A stretch of 64,000 bases of DNA, taken from Nitrospirota bacterium. Lineage in GTDB: Bacteria > Nitrospirota > Nitrospiria > Nitrospirales > UBA8639. Of the stretch, positions 10,277 through 19,124 are shown piece after piece; position 1 is the first letter of the stretch; every line of letters begins with the position of its first letter. The stretch spans positions 24,714-88,713 of the forward strand of contig JAQBUF010000002.1 in NCBI GenBank assembly GCA_027623995.1. Direction: 5' to 3'. Made by a program: the position numbers and the translations under genes. The notes beneath the pieces were generated by a model, which was not told the DNA's origin, ran no database searches, and saw only the letters and a list, made by a program, of their open reading frames with translations.

Positions 10277-10480
10277 TCAACTAGGTGTCACGTTTTTTGC
10301 GCAGGGGCCCTTCTGGCCTTCTCCGACTTCATAGTCAACTTTCTGGCCTTCATCAAGCGAGGCATAGCCAGAGACTTTGACTTCAGAATGGTGTACGAAT
10401 AGATCCTTGCCTCCATCGTCAGGAGTAATGAACCCGTAACCTTTGTTTGAATTAAACCACTTAACTGTTCCCGTACTCAT
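10277..10480 (-). CDS. cspA: Cold-shock domain protein
   Basis: 67-residue single cold-shock domain that binds single-stranded RNA/DNA and acts as an RNA chaperone. RNP1 is KGYGFI (residues about 13-18) and RNP2 is LFVHHS (about 27-32). Starts TGTVKWFN like the family. Ribosome binding site AAGGAGA lies 7-8 bases before the ATG. The ~285-base gap up to tRNA-Gln on the same strand suggests a long 5' leader, as in other csp genes, where it senses temperature. Confidence 0.95.
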   Translation of the reverse strand: MSTGTVKWFNSNKGYGFITPDDGGKDLFVHHSEVKVSGYASLDEGQKVDYEVGEGQKGPCAKNVTPS

Positions 10481-10765
10481 ACCGTACTTCTCCTTATTAA
10501 GTTAATAGCACTCATCCCCCAGCCAACTGTCTTTCCCGATATTGTTTCTTTTCCCTTAAACACATATTTTGGGCCTTCACTAACATTTGACTGGGGATGA
10601 AGGTGAACCTGACTGGACTTGGCATGTTCCCATTCGTGAAGGAGGTTTGACCAAAATCCATGCTGCAAGTTGCATTTAAGAGAAAGTCGTACACAGTCTT
10701 TACCGGTTTTGCAACATTAAAGTAACCGGAACCCGAGAGAAAATCAAAAATTAACCCCAAGAGAG
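10481..10765 (-). promoter_or_regulatory. Probable long 5' leader of cspA
   Basis: 285 bases without a convincing gene, between the cspA start and tRNA-Gln on the same strand. Long structured leaders are usual for cold-shock genes. A promoter or tRNA read-through start cannot be told apart here. No exact cold-box was identified. Confidence 0.4.
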
Positions 10766-10839
10766 TGGCTGGGGGAGAAGGATTCGAACCCTCACAGCCA
10801 GAACCAGAATCTGACGTCCTACCCTTAGACGATCCCCCA
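10766..10839 (-). tRNA. tRNA-Gln (anticodon CTG)
   Basis: 74 nt including an encoded CCA. Acceptor TGGGGGA pairs with TCCCCCA, the D arm is GTC..GAC, the anticodon stem TCAGA/TCTGG closes the loop TTCTGGT with anticodon CTG, and the T loop is TTCGAAT. It lies upstream of cspA and downstream of gltX, all on the minus strand. Matches the separate glnS in this window. Confidence 0.93.
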
Positions 10840-10937
10840 ACGTCAGAAAATCTTAATGGAGCCATCTGCTAGAGTCAAGAAACTGATGAGAGGACTCCCC
10901 TCATTCCCCGGGGTAGGGGCAACGGTCGGCAAACCAT

Positions 10938-12350
10938 CTAAAAACCCATTCGACTGACAGCTTGCGCAATGCGCAGGAGAACGCGCTCTTTTCCCAGCAA
11001 TTGCATCACTTCATGGATGCCAGGGCTGAAGGTTCGGCCAGTAAGCGCGACCCGAAGAGGTTGTGCGAACTTACCCATTTTCAGCCCGTCTTCTTCGAGC
11101 ACGGCCTGAATGATAGGATCGACCTCCTCTTTCGAAAGCCCTGCCAGGCCACTCAGACGTTCAGCAAATTTTTTGAGCGTGGGGGCAATCGCTGGTGTCA
11201 AAAATTTCATCGCAGCCTCTTCATCCATCGTAACCGGCTCCGAAATGAATGGGAGAACCCAATCTGCCATTTCAAGGAAAGTTGTTGCTCGCTCTCTGAC
11301 ATGTGGAATAACCGCTTCCAGGCCACCTTGAGGTTGCACTGCTCCCTTGGGATCATACCCGTGTTTTTCCAAAAACGGGACCAGCAACTCGGCCATGACT
11401 CGAGGATCGCCCTGCTTAAGATATTCGGCATTCAACCATTGGAGTTTTTCTGGATTAAACACCGCGGCCGATGATTGGACATTTTTCAGCGAAAATTTTT
11501 CGATCATTTCCTGGATGGTAAAAATTTCCTGATCGCCATGGGACCACCCTAATCGCACGAGATAGTTAACAAGAGCCTCCGGCAAATACCCCATTTCCTG
11601 ATAGGCCAATACCGACGTCGCACCATGCCGTTTAGAAAGACGCGCTTTATCCGACCCAAGGATCATCGGCAAATGCGCAAAGTGGGGCACCTGATATCCC
11701 AGGGCTTCAAACATCGGGACCTGTCGAGGAGTATTATTGACATGATCATCGCCTCGAATCACATGGGTAATCCCCATCAACGCATCGTCAATCACGACTG
11801 AGAAATTATAGGTGGGATAATTATTCGAGCGCAGGATGATCAAATCATCGAGCACAGTATTTTCAAAAACAATCTTTCCTTTAATGAGATCATCAACGAC
11901 CGTTTGCCCCTCTTGAGGAGATTTAAACCGTAAGGCCGCAGGTTGAGCCGGTTTCGTAATACCCAGATCGCGACACCGGCCATCATACTTTATCGATTCC
12001 CCCTTAGCCTGAGCTTCTTTACGACGCAGCTCCAACTCTTCGGGGGTGCAGACACACCAATAGGCCTTACCTTGATCAAACAGCTGTTGAGATTTTTCGC
12101 GATAGAGATCAAGCCTGTCCGTCTGTCGAAACGGCCCTTCATCCCAATCCAGCCCGGTCCATCGCAGGCCTTCAAGGATCGCGTCGATAGCCTCATCCGT
12201 AGACCGATCCCGGTCGGTATCTTCAATCCGTAACACAAACGTCCCCCCATGGTGACGTGCAAACAACCAATTAAATAATGCCGTCCGGACCCCACCAATA
12301 TGAAGATAGCCGGTAGGACTTGGTGCAAAACGCACACGAACGTCAGTCAT
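10938..12350 (-). CDS. gltX: Glutamyl-tRNA synthetase
   Basis: Class I synthetase charging tRNA-Glu. The HIGH motif HIGG is at residues 17-20 (SPTGYLHIGGVRTALFNWL region) and the KMSKS equivalent is LSKRHGA near 239-245. The C-terminal helical anticodon-binding domain is complete; 470 aa is typical. An AAAGGATAA ribosome binding site precedes the ATG. The gene, with tRNA-Gln and cspA, is enclosed by two inverted copies of a MITE-like element. A bacterial-type GltX rather than GlnRS by the SPTGYLHIGG form. Confidence 0.97.
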   Translation of the reverse strand: MTDVRVRFAPSPTGYLHIGGVRTALFNWLFARHHGGTFVLRIEDTDRDRSTDEAIDAILEGLRWTGLDWDEGPFRQTDRLDLYREKSQQLFDQGKAYWCVCTPEELELRRKEAQAKGESIKYDGRCRDLGITKPAQPAALRFKSPQEGQTVVDDLIKGKIVFENTVLDDLIILRSNNYPTYNFSVVIDDALMGITHVIRGDDHVNNTPRQVPMFEALGYQVPHFAHLPMILGSDKARLSKRHGATSVLAYQEMGYLPEALVNYLVRLGWSHGDQEIFTIQEMIEKFSLKNVQSSAAVFNPEKLQWLNAEYLKQGDPRVMAELLVPFLEKHGYDPKGAVQPQGGLEAVIPHVRERATTFLEMADWVLPFISEPVTMDEEAAMKFLTPAIAPTLKKFAERLSGLAGLSKEEVDPIIQAVLEEDGLKMGKFAQPLRVALTGRTFSPGIHEVMQLLGKERVLLRIAQAVSRMGF

Positions 12351-12383
12351 AAAATGTTATCCTTTACTTTGAGGCTTTTCCTT

Positions 12384-12683
12384 GGATCATACGCAATATA
12401 TGGTTCTACCCCTACCACCACCCAATTCTGAATATATGGACCTTCCTCTCCCTGTCTTTCTTTCTTGTGTAGCTGCACGATCTTATCGTGCCCTCTTCCA
12501 ACGGAACAATGGCCCCTGATGCGAGGAAGAGGCAGCATGAGATGCTGCAGCTACACAAAAAACTCGACGACGCGCTTCGCCCGAAAGGAGAGGCGAAATA
12601 ACCAACGAGGGGGAGCCTCACGCCACAAGATTATTTTCACCTGATCGTCTTGTGCGCCCAGACCCCTAAATTCGGTATGATCC
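12384..12683 (-). mobile_element. MITE-like element, copy 2 (inverted relative to copy 1)
   Basis: 300-bp element. Its right terminus (12659-12683) matches the 25-bp terminal repeat of copy 1; the left terminus (12384-12407) begins GGATCATAC but has decayed. Read on the minus strand the interior aligns along its whole length with 9691-9986, including the GTAGCTGC-bounded hairpin (12464-12560). No target duplication is visible here. A conserved 60-70 residue frame inside both copies is treated as non-coding. Confidence 0.78.
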
Positions 12684-12897
12684 GTAAAACCCTATATTGC
12701 ATATGACCCGTTTTCTTTCCGCCCACTCTCAATATGGCCCGTGTTTTTCTCCCTTCTTCTAGCAGAGATCAACGTTACTGTGCCACTCATTTTCTTGAAA
12801 ACATCAGTCACGCCTTCTTCTTGACCGAGGTACCCCTACATGATAGATTCCAACACGTTAAGTCTATTTTGCAATCAACCGACAATATGAGTGGCGT

Positions 12898-12973
12898 GGG
12901 GCTGTGGCGCAGTTGGGAGCGCGCGTGAATGGCATTCACGAGGTCGCCGGTTCAATCCCGGCCAGCTCCACCA
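12898..12973 (+). tRNA. tRNA-Ala (anticodon GGC)
   Basis: 76 nt with encoded CCA. Acceptor GGGGCTG pairs with CAGCTCC (one G-T pair). D arm GCGC..GCGC; anticodon stem CGTGA/TCACG with loop ATGGCAT gives anticodon GGC. T arm GCCGG/CCGGC, loop TTCAATC. Free-standing, between the MITE-like element and the ABC-F gene. Confidence 0.95.
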
Positions 12974-13105
12974 AATATCCAAGGGTTTAAATCATTCAAC
13001 GTTAATCCTGCCTTTAATCCGCATTCAGTTTTCACTCCAATTCGTGTTTTGGTCCTGAATGTTGCACAAATCAAGGGCGTATCAACACAGGACAGACCAT
13101 AAGCG

Positions 13106-14956
13106 ATGATTCATATTGAAGAACTGACAAAAGAATATCCAACCAAAACCTTGTTCCATGAAGCGTCCGCACATTTGCGTCCTGAAACGAGAGTAGGGCT
13201 AGTCGGACGAAACGGAACGGGGAAAACCTCTCTGCTCCGAATGATCATCGGCCAAGACACCTCAGACGGTGGTTCCATTCGGCTGCGCCCTTGGCTTCGC
13301 ATTGGCTATCTTCCTCAGGAACTGGACACCCCAACGAACCTCACGGTTCTCCAAGCCGCCCACAAAGATGAATATCCGGAGTATGAGGCTAAGCGCATTC
13401 TCTCCGGATTGGGATTTGGAGAAGGCGACTGGGATCGAACCTTGGAAACCTATTCTGGCGGCTACCGTATGCGCGTGGCCCTCGGACATCTACTCCTTTC
13501 TCATCCCGATGTGTTGATGCTCGACGAGCCCACAAACCATTTGGATCAATCCACCCAAACATGGTTTGAGTCATTTTTGAAAAATTCCAACATGACGATG
13601 CTCATCATCAGCCATGATACGGCGTTCCTCGATCGAGTGATCACGCATACGTGGGAAATCCGTGACGCACAACTGCAAGAGTATCGAGGCAATTATTCCA
13701 CATTCCAAAAACTCCGTCTTCAACTTGACCATCAGCAATCAGCCGCCGCAGAGCGCCAGTCCAAAGAAGTCGCTCGTGTTCAAAAATTCGTGGATCGATT
13801 CCGGGCCAAAGCCAATAAGGCCAAGCAGGTTCAATCGCGAATCAAACAATTGGAAAAGGTCAAACTGATTGAAGGCAAGCGCGATACCAAACGACTGCGC
13901 TTTCGATTCCCTGAGCCAAAGCCCAGTGGCAAAATGGTCCTTGAAATGCAAGGCATTAGAAAACAATACGGGGAAAAAGTCGTCTACAACAATCTTGATT
14001 TTGCCGTGGAACGCGGGCAACGCGTGGCCCTGGTTGGGGAAAACGGCGCAGGAAAAACCACCTTATTAAAAATGTTATCTGGGGTATTGAAGTTTGAAGC
14101 TGGCAAACGCATCGAAGGTCATGGGGTCTCCATTCATTATTTTGCCCAGCATCAAGCCGAAACCTTGAATCCAGAGCACAGCATTTTGGATTCCTTGGAG
14201 GAGGCGGCCCCGCAAGCCGAAAGAAACTATTTACGTGGAATCGCCGGGGTCTTTCTTTTTTCAGGAGATGATCAGAAAAAACCCATTAAGGCGTTGAGCG
14301 GCGGTGAACGGAATCGTGTCGCATTAGCTCGGATGTTAGTCGAACCTGCGAATACGCTACTCCTGGATGAGCCAACCAATCACTTGGATCCTTCCTCTGT
14401 CGATATGCTCACGGATGCCATGACCGATTTTCCAGGCACTATCGTGTTTATTTCCCACGACCCAGTATTTTTGAGCAGAGTATCCACCCGCGTAGTGGAA
14501 ATCGAAGAGGGCGTGCCCACGGATTACATAGGCGATTACGAATATTATCTCTGGAAACAATCCAAAGAACTCGAAGATCTCAAAAAACAAGAAGAAGCCA
14601 AAGCTGCCACCCAGCCCAAGGAAAATAAACAAAAACCCCAGACCAACGGAACTCCCCCGGTAGGATCCAAATCAATGGAGAAGGCACCCAATCGACGCGA
14701 CCTGAGCAAATCCATTACCCGGCTGGAGAAACAAGTGGCACGCGCAGAAGAAGAAATTGCGGAGCTAGAAGGACAGGTGCAATCCAGAGCTGCCGAACTT
14801 GCAGCCCCGGAACTGTATAAAGACTTTCCTCGCTGGAACGACCTGCATCAAGAGCACGAACGCTGGAAACACGACCTCGAAGTATTGACGAATAAATGGT
14901 CCGACCTTTCCTCCCAACTTGAATCTAAAAAAGGACAGATGGAGCAGGTGGGGTAG
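13106..14956 (+). CDS. ABC-F family ATPase (ribosome-associated)
   Basis: Soluble protein with two tandem ABC domains and no membrane part. Domain 1 has Walker A GRNGTGKTS (34-42), signature SGGYRMR and VLMLDEPTNHLD. A charged linker rich in Lys/Arg, typical of the ABC-F arm and linker, spans about 200-265. Domain 2 has Walker A GENGAGKTT near 311-319 and signature LSGGERNR. The C-terminal coiled coil (about 545-616) suggests the Uup/YheS side of the family rather than EttA. Members act on ribosomes in translation quality control. Convergent with rarA; a heptad palindrome fills the gap. Confidence 0.93.
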   Translation: MIHIEELTKEYPTKTLFHEASAHLRPETRVGLVGRNGTGKTSLLRMIIGQDTSDGGSIRLRPWLRIGYLPQELDTPTNLTVLQAAHKDEYPEYEAKRILSGLGFGEGDWDRTLETYSGGYRMRVALGHLLLSHPDVLMLDEPTNHLDQSTQTWFESFLKNSNMTMLIISHDTAFLDRVITHTWEIRDAQLQEYRGNYSTFQKLRLQLDHQQSAAAERQSKEVARVQKFVDRFRAKANKAKQVQSRIKQLEKVKLIEGKRDTKRLRFRFPEPKPSGKMVLEMQGIRKQYGEKVVYNNLDFAVERGQRVALVGENGAGKTTLLKMLSGVLKFEAGKRIEGHGVSIHYFAQHQAETLNPEHSILDSLEEAAPQAERNYLRGIAGVFLFSGDDQKKPIKALSGGERNRVALARMLVEPANTLLLDEPTNHLDPSSVDMLTDAMTDFPGTIVFISHDPVFLSRVSTRVVEIEEGVPTDYIGDYEYYLWKQSKELEDLKKQEEAKAATQPKENKQKPQTNGTPPVGSKSMEKAPNRRDLSKSITRLEKQVARAEEEIAELEGQVQSRAAELAAPELYKDFPRWNDLHQEHERWKHDLEVLTNKWSDLSSQLESKKGQMEQVG

Positions 14957-14959
14957 GAA

Positions 14960-15044
14960 CGTGATGCGTCATGCGTAAAGCGTGATGGGTAAAAAATAGG
15001 AAAAACCCTCTCCACGCATAACGCTTCACGGATCACGCTTCACG
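14960..15044. repeat. CGTNNNN heptad palindrome, site 1
   Basis: Left arm of CGT-headed heptads (cgtgatg, cgtcatg, cgtaaag, cgtgatg), an A-rich centre, then a complementary right arm ending cacgcttcacg. It sits between the converging ABC-F and rarA genes and could work as a two-way terminator. It overlaps the last codons and stop of rarA. Confidence 0.85.
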
Positions 15045-16370
15045 TTTGCCCCCCCTCTCACCCTTGTCCCTTGCAGGCCGATAATAGCGTCGCCCTTCTA
15101 GAGCAGGCGGAAAATGGCTTTGGCCCCCTTGAGCCTCAGGATCATCGTGAACATACCGGTACCCCTTACCATACCCCACGTCTTTCATGAGCGATGTCAC
15201 GGCATTGCGAAGGTGTAAGGGCACGGGCAAGTTCCCCAATTGTTTCGCATCAACGAGGGCTTCCTTCAGACCTGCATAGGAGGCATTGCTCTTTGGACAA
15301 GACGCCATATAGGTCGTGCCATGGGCTAAATTGATTTGCGCTTCGGGCAAGCCAACCTGCACCACGGCTTGAAAAATTGCTGTGGCCACCATGATTGCCA
15401 TGGGCTGGGCATTGCCAATATCTTCTGACGCAAAAATGACCATCCGACGTGCAATAAATTTTGGATCTTCGCCGCCTTCGAGCATTCTGGCCAACCAATA
15501 CAACGCTCCATCTGGATCGTAATCCCGCATGCTCTTGATATAGGCCGAAATGATGTTGTAATGCTCTTCCCCGTCCTTGTCATATCGGATGGACTTCTTT
15601 TGTAGAATGTGCTTGAGTTTTTCTTGATCAAGAACTTGCGGAGTGTTGTTCTTGGCCGCTGCCTGTCTCACCGCATATTCCAATGCCGTCAACATCGATC
15701 GCGCATCCCCATTTCCATAGTGAATCAACCCGATTCGCGCTTCACTGCTCAACGTGACATTGAACTTTCCTAAGCCTCGCTCATGATCCGTCATCACCCG
15801 ATCGATGATGGTGCCCATGGCGTGGTCATCCAAGGAATGAAGTTCCACGACTAACGCACGGGACAACAGCGGGGCAATAATTTCAAACGAGGGGTTTTGA
15901 GTCGTGGCTCCGATCAGAGTAATATCCCCCCGTTCCACATAGGGGAGAAACGCATCCTGCTGCGCTTTATTGAATCGATGAATTTCATCGACAAATAAAA
16001 TGGTTCGTTGCCCGGTCATCCGTCGGCGCTGGATCGATTCTTTGATGAGGCTGCGCAGCTCAGGCACGCCACTGGCCACCGCCGAAAACGGAACAAACGC
16101 GGCCTCCGAATGTCGAGCAATGAGATGGGCCAAGGTCGTCTTGCCCGATCCCGGTGGCCCCCAAAGAATGAGCGAGGGAACCTGATCAGATTCAATCGCC
16201 TGACGTAGCGCTTGATTCTCGGAGAGTAGGTGTTCCTGGCCTAGAAAGGCCGAAAATGTTTGAGGACGAAATCGCTCGGCAAGAGGCCCGACAGAAAACG
16301 AAATGGGGTCGTGGGGTTTTGACGGGTCTGTAAAAAGATCAGGTTGCTGACGGTCGTCCCTCGATAACAT
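15033..16370 (-). CDS. rarA: Replication-associated recombination protein A (MgsA/RarA)
   Basis: AAA+ ATPase acting at stalled replication forks, related to clamp-loader subunits. Walker A GPPGSGKTT (71-79), Walker B FVDEIHR (D128, E129), sensor GATTQNPSFE, then the tetramerisation and MgsA C-terminal domain (from ~275; YDRGGEDHY-type segment YDKDGEEHYN). Length 445 aa fits the family. The last codons (GKREA) and the TGA stop come from the adjacent heptad repeat, so the natural end may have been slightly different. Confidence 0.96.
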   Translation of the reverse strand: MLSRDDRQQPDLFTDPSKPHDPISFSVGPLAERFRPQTFSAFLGQEHLLSENQALRQAIESDQVPSLILWGPPGSGKTTLAHLIARHSEAAFVPFSAVASGVPELRSLIKESIQRRRMTGQRTILFVDEIHRFNKAQQDAFLPYVERGDITLIGATTQNPSFEIIAPLLSRALVVELHSLDDHAMGTIIDRVMTDHERGLGKFNVTLSSEARIGLIHYGNGDARSMLTALEYAVRQAAAKNNTPQVLDQEKLKHILQKKSIRYDKDGEEHYNIISAYIKSMRDYDPDGALYWLARMLEGGEDPKFIARRMVIFASEDIGNAQPMAIMVATAIFQAVVQVGLPEAQINLAHGTTYMASCPKSNASYAGLKEALVDAKQLGNLPVPLHLRNAVTSLMKDVGYGKGYRYVHDDPEAQGGQSHFPPALEGRRYYRPARDKGERGGKREA

Positions 16371-16498
16371 GAGGCCCCTACAATTTGGCAGAGATGGATG
16401 AGAGGAAATATATCCTTATGCTATATCGCCAGGAAGAAGTCCTGCAAACCGAGACAAGAACCTTGCGCCGTTAAAAAGAGAAACCGAAGGAGAAGGCT

Positions 16499-17644
16499 GT
16501 GAAAGTACACGTCAATGGCATTGATCTCGCGTATTCAGATGAGGGACAAGGGCACCCAATTGTTTTCCTTCATGCGTTCCCGCTTGACCGGACCATGTGG
16601 GCCCCGCAGGTGGAGGGACTCAAAGATCACTACCGCATCATCACGATCGATCTGCGCGGCCATGGAGAATCGGATGCCCCAATGTGGCGCTACACCTTTG
16701 AACAATTCGCTGATGACATTAAGGGCCTACTCGACCACCTGTCTATTTCACATGCAACATGTGTTGGGCTTTCCATGGGCGGCTATATCTTCTTTGCCCT
16801 GTACAAAAAATATCCCCACCTCATTCACAGCGCGGTCTTGGCAGACACGCGTGCGGAAGCTGATACGGAAAATGTCAAAGCCGCTCGATACTCGATGGCA
16901 CAAATCGCCTACACACGAGGGGCCACGGCCATCGCGGACCTCATGCTTCCAAAGCTGCTCGCTCCAGGCTCATTGGAAACACGCAAAGATATCGTTGACC
17001 AATTGCGCCAAATGATTTCTGCCAACCAAGTTTCTGGCATTGTGGGGGATTTGATGGCCATGGAGGAACGACCAGACTCCAGCCCGCTGCTGAAGGAGTT
17101 CCGTTTCCCCACGTTGATTTTAGTAGGAGAGCACGACTGCGCCTCACCGCCAGAAGAAGTGAAACGGATGGCACAACACATCCCCGGCTCACACGTTGCA
17201 CTCATCCCGCAGGCTGGGCATCTGTCTAATTTGGAAAACCCAGAGGCCTTTAATCTAGCACTCACACAATTTCTAGAAGATCTACCTGCCGTGGAAGAAG
17301 CCATGGAAGCGGAGCAACGCCGAAGTGTCCAAATGAAGGAGGGAATCGATGGTGGAGAATTATTGTTCCTGAAGAACCCCTTGGACGGTATCAAGAAATG
17401 TCTGGAGATCAAAGGGTTTGACAATGACATTTCTCGCACCAATTTTTTTTGCAATCCCAAGAACGTCTATATCAGCAAGCCCCCAGACATGGCGACCACT
17501 TCAACGAGAAATTTGATGAGAGAAAAAAATGGGAAGGCATCACAACCCAGAGTAACTGAGAAGGAGGAGAGAGGAATAGGAATGTTTCCTTTCATTTCAG
17601 GAAATCTCCCTAAAATTGAAGATCTATATCATTCCCCGTTTTGA
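16499..17644 (+). CDS. Alpha/beta hydrolase with unusual C-terminal tail
   Basis: Hydrolase of the 3-oxoadipate enol-lactonase/esterase type. HAFPLD forms the oxyanion region, the nucleophile is S92 in GLSMGG, the acid D213 is in LVGEHD, and the base H241 is in [11 protein letters not shown]. The catalytic domain ends near residue 265. Residues 266-381 are a polar, basic, low-complexity tail that I cannot place; it runs 16 bases into the end of the opposing folE gene. GTG start with a GAAGGAGAAG ribosome binding site. The tail looks like read-out into former intergenic DNA. Substrate unknown. Confidence 0.85.
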   Translation: MKVHVNGIDLAYSDEGQGHPIVFLHAFPLDRTMWAPQVEGLKDHYRIITIDLRGHGESDAPMWRYTFEQFADDIKGLLDHLSISHATCVGLSMGGYIFFALYKKYPHLIHSAVLADTRAEADTENVKAARYSMAQIAYTRGATAIADLMLPKLLAPGSLETRKDIVDQLRQMISANQVSGIVGDLMAMEERPDSSPLLKEFRFPTLILVGEHDCASPPEEVKRMAQHIPGSHVALIPQAGHLSNLENPEAFNLALTQFLEDLPAVEEAMEAEQRRSVQMKEGIDGGELLFLKNPLDGIKKCLEIKGFDNDISRTNFFCNPKNVYISKPPDMATTSTRNLMREKNGKASQPRVTEKEERGIGMFPFISGNLPKIEDLYHSPF

Positions 17645-18303
17645 TTTCCTGAGCGAATGAGTTTTAGAAATTCGTCGCGTGTTTGTTGCTGTTTGCGAAA
17701 CGCTCCAAGCATGTGGCTGGTGACGGCCAGGGTATTTTGCTTTTCGACTCCCCGCATCATCATGCACAAATGACGCGCTTCAATCACGACCCCCACACCA
17801 ACGGGCTTCAGCTTCGCCTGAAGTGTTTCGGCAATCTGAACGGTCAGTCGCTCTTGGACCTGAAGCCGACGGCTGAAGACATCCACGATCCGAGGAATTT
17901 TACTCAAACCCACCACTTGCTTGTCTGGAATGTATCCCACATGACATCTTCCGAAAAAAGGCAGGAGGTGATGTTCGCACAAGCTGAAGAAATCGATATT
18001 CCGCACGATGACCATTTCGTCATACTCGATTGGAAACAAGGCCCCATTGACAATGTCGTCGACATTCTCTTGATAGCCTTTCGTAAAGAACGAGAAGGCC
18101 TTCGCGACTCGCCTCGGCGTCTCTTCCAATCCACTGCGTTTGGGATCTTCACCAAGGACCGTGAGCAGTTGCGTCACGAGACCTTCGAGGTTGGCCAGTT
18201 GTCCGGTTTCGGAAACTCGCGCCACTCGACCGACTTTCCCCTTGACGTGTTTCATTTCTGGGTTTCGAGCAGATGATGATTTCGGACGAGTTTGACGATT
18301 CAT
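17629..18303 (-). CDS. folE: GTP cyclohydrolase I
   Basis: Converts GTP to 7,8-dihydroneopterin triphosphate, the first step to folate, biopterin or queuosine-type products. Zinc ligands are C109 and H112 ([10 protein letters not shown]) and C180 ([13 protein letters not shown]). 224 aa, as in E. coli FolE (222). The first ~30 residues are basic and extra. It lies about 43 bases after the PTPS gene in a minus-strand run nuoF - ferredoxin - PTPS - folE, which places PTPS next in the same pathway. Confidence 0.97.
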   Translation of the reverse strand: MNRQTRPKSSSARNPEMKHVKGKVGRVARVSETGQLANLEGLVTQLLTVLGEDPKRSGLEETPRRVAKAFSFFTKGYQENVDDIVNGALFPIEYDEMVIVRNIDFFSLCEHHLLPFFGRCHVGYIPDKQVVGLSKIPRIVDVFSRRLQVQERLTVQIAETLQAKLKPVGVGVVIEARHLCMMMRGVEKQNTLAVTSHMLGAFRKQQQTRDEFLKLIRSGNQNGE

Positions 18304-18346
18304 GAATTAGTCCCTATGGAAAGAGCTGAAAAAGAGAGAAACGGCC

Positions 18347-18772
18347 TTACCGACATGGCTCACCTTGATATTCAAAATAATTATCACGAGTTTCGATCAA
18401 TCCAATTTTTTCTAACTGCCCGATCGCGATGCCACCCACAAGCTCATCCCAAATAAACTTGGCAAGATTTTCGCCGGTGGTCACGACATCCTGAAAGGCC
18501 GAGTCATGATTGAGATGGCGATGATCAAACCGTTCCACGATTTTGGTGGCCACGAGATGATCCAAACGTTCCCGATCTGTCACATCCCCCGTCTGAGGAT
18601 TGATCGTACCCCGCACCGTTACCAGAACCGTGTAATTATGTCCATGGCCATTAGGATTATTGCACTTACCAAAGACCTTCCGATTCACGTCATCGGACAA
18701 CTCCTTGGCATGAAGTCGATGCGCGGCACAAAATCGATATTGTCGGGTCACATAGGCTTGGACGTTCATCAT
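18347..18772 (-). CDS. 6-pyruvoyl-tetrahydropterin synthase / QueD family protein
   Basis: 141 aa from the ATG pair at 18772. The start follows directly on the ferredoxin stop, and the upstream part of the frame only overlaps that gene. Zinc histidines H18, H43 and H45, catalytic Cys C37 in GKCNNPNGHGHNY, the Asp-His pair in HRHLNHD, and a C-terminal Glu in ETRDNYFEY. The CNNPNGHGHNY loop is very like animal 6-pyruvoyl-tetrahydropterin synthase. With folE next door it may make a tetrahydropterin or the queuosine precursor; no other que genes are visible. Confidence 0.88.
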   Translation of the reverse strand: MMNVQAYVTRQYRFCAAHRLHAKELSDDVNRKVFGKCNNPNGHGHNYTVLVTVRGTINPQTGDVTDRERLDHLVATKIVERFDHRHLNHDSAFQDVVTTGENLAKFIWDELVGGIAIGQLEKIGLIETRDNYFEYQGEPCR

Positions 18773-18773
18773 A

Positions 18774-19118
18774 TCACGACTGAGAAGATTCTTTTCCTTC
18801 TTCAACAGATTCGGAGGATCCCCATTTTTCTTCAGGCACTTGTACCATGACATCGCCCAAAATTTTGGCCTGGCAACTTAATCGGTGATACGGCTCGGTG
18901 AGGGCTTCTCGATCTAATAAGTCTTGTTCTTCGAAGTCGATTTCGGATAAATTTTCGCCCCCCACCATTACTTCTACCCGACATGTGGAACACGACGCAT
19001 TCCCCCCACAGTCATGCTCCATCGGAAAACCCAACATCTCAGCGGCTTCGAAGACCGTGAGGTTTTCGGGAACCTCTCCGCTTGTTCCTTCTGGATGAAT
19101 AAATGTAATACGCGGCAT
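18774..19118 (-). CDS. Adrenodoxin-type 2Fe-2S ferredoxin
   Basis: 114 aa soluble electron carrier. The cluster ligands C37, C43, C46 and C82 follow the C-x5-C-x2-C...C spacing of Isc/adrenodoxin-type ferredoxins (DCGGNASCSTC, RLSC). A Ser/Glu-rich tail of about 20 residues follows. The gene ends at the PTPS start and begins 6 bases after the nuoF stop, so it is very probably translated from the same mRNA as NuoF. It may replace the missing NuoE as electron partner (inference). Confidence 0.92.
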   Translation of the reverse strand: MPRITFIHPEGTSGEVPENLTVFEAAEMLGFPMEHDCGGNASCSTCRVEVMVGGENLSEIDFEEQDLLDREALTEPYHRLSCQAKILGDVMVQVPEEKWGSSESVEEGKESSQS

Positions 19119-19124
19119 AAAAAA

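Noticed and set aside
14960-15044. Heptad arrays as a CRISPR-like array
   Set aside because: Units are 7 bases, without spacers, and the array is an inverted repeat; no cas genes in the window.
18773-18853. N-terminal extension of the PTPS gene
   Set aside because: It overlaps the ferredoxin coding sequence; the ATG at 18772 begins the conserved protein.
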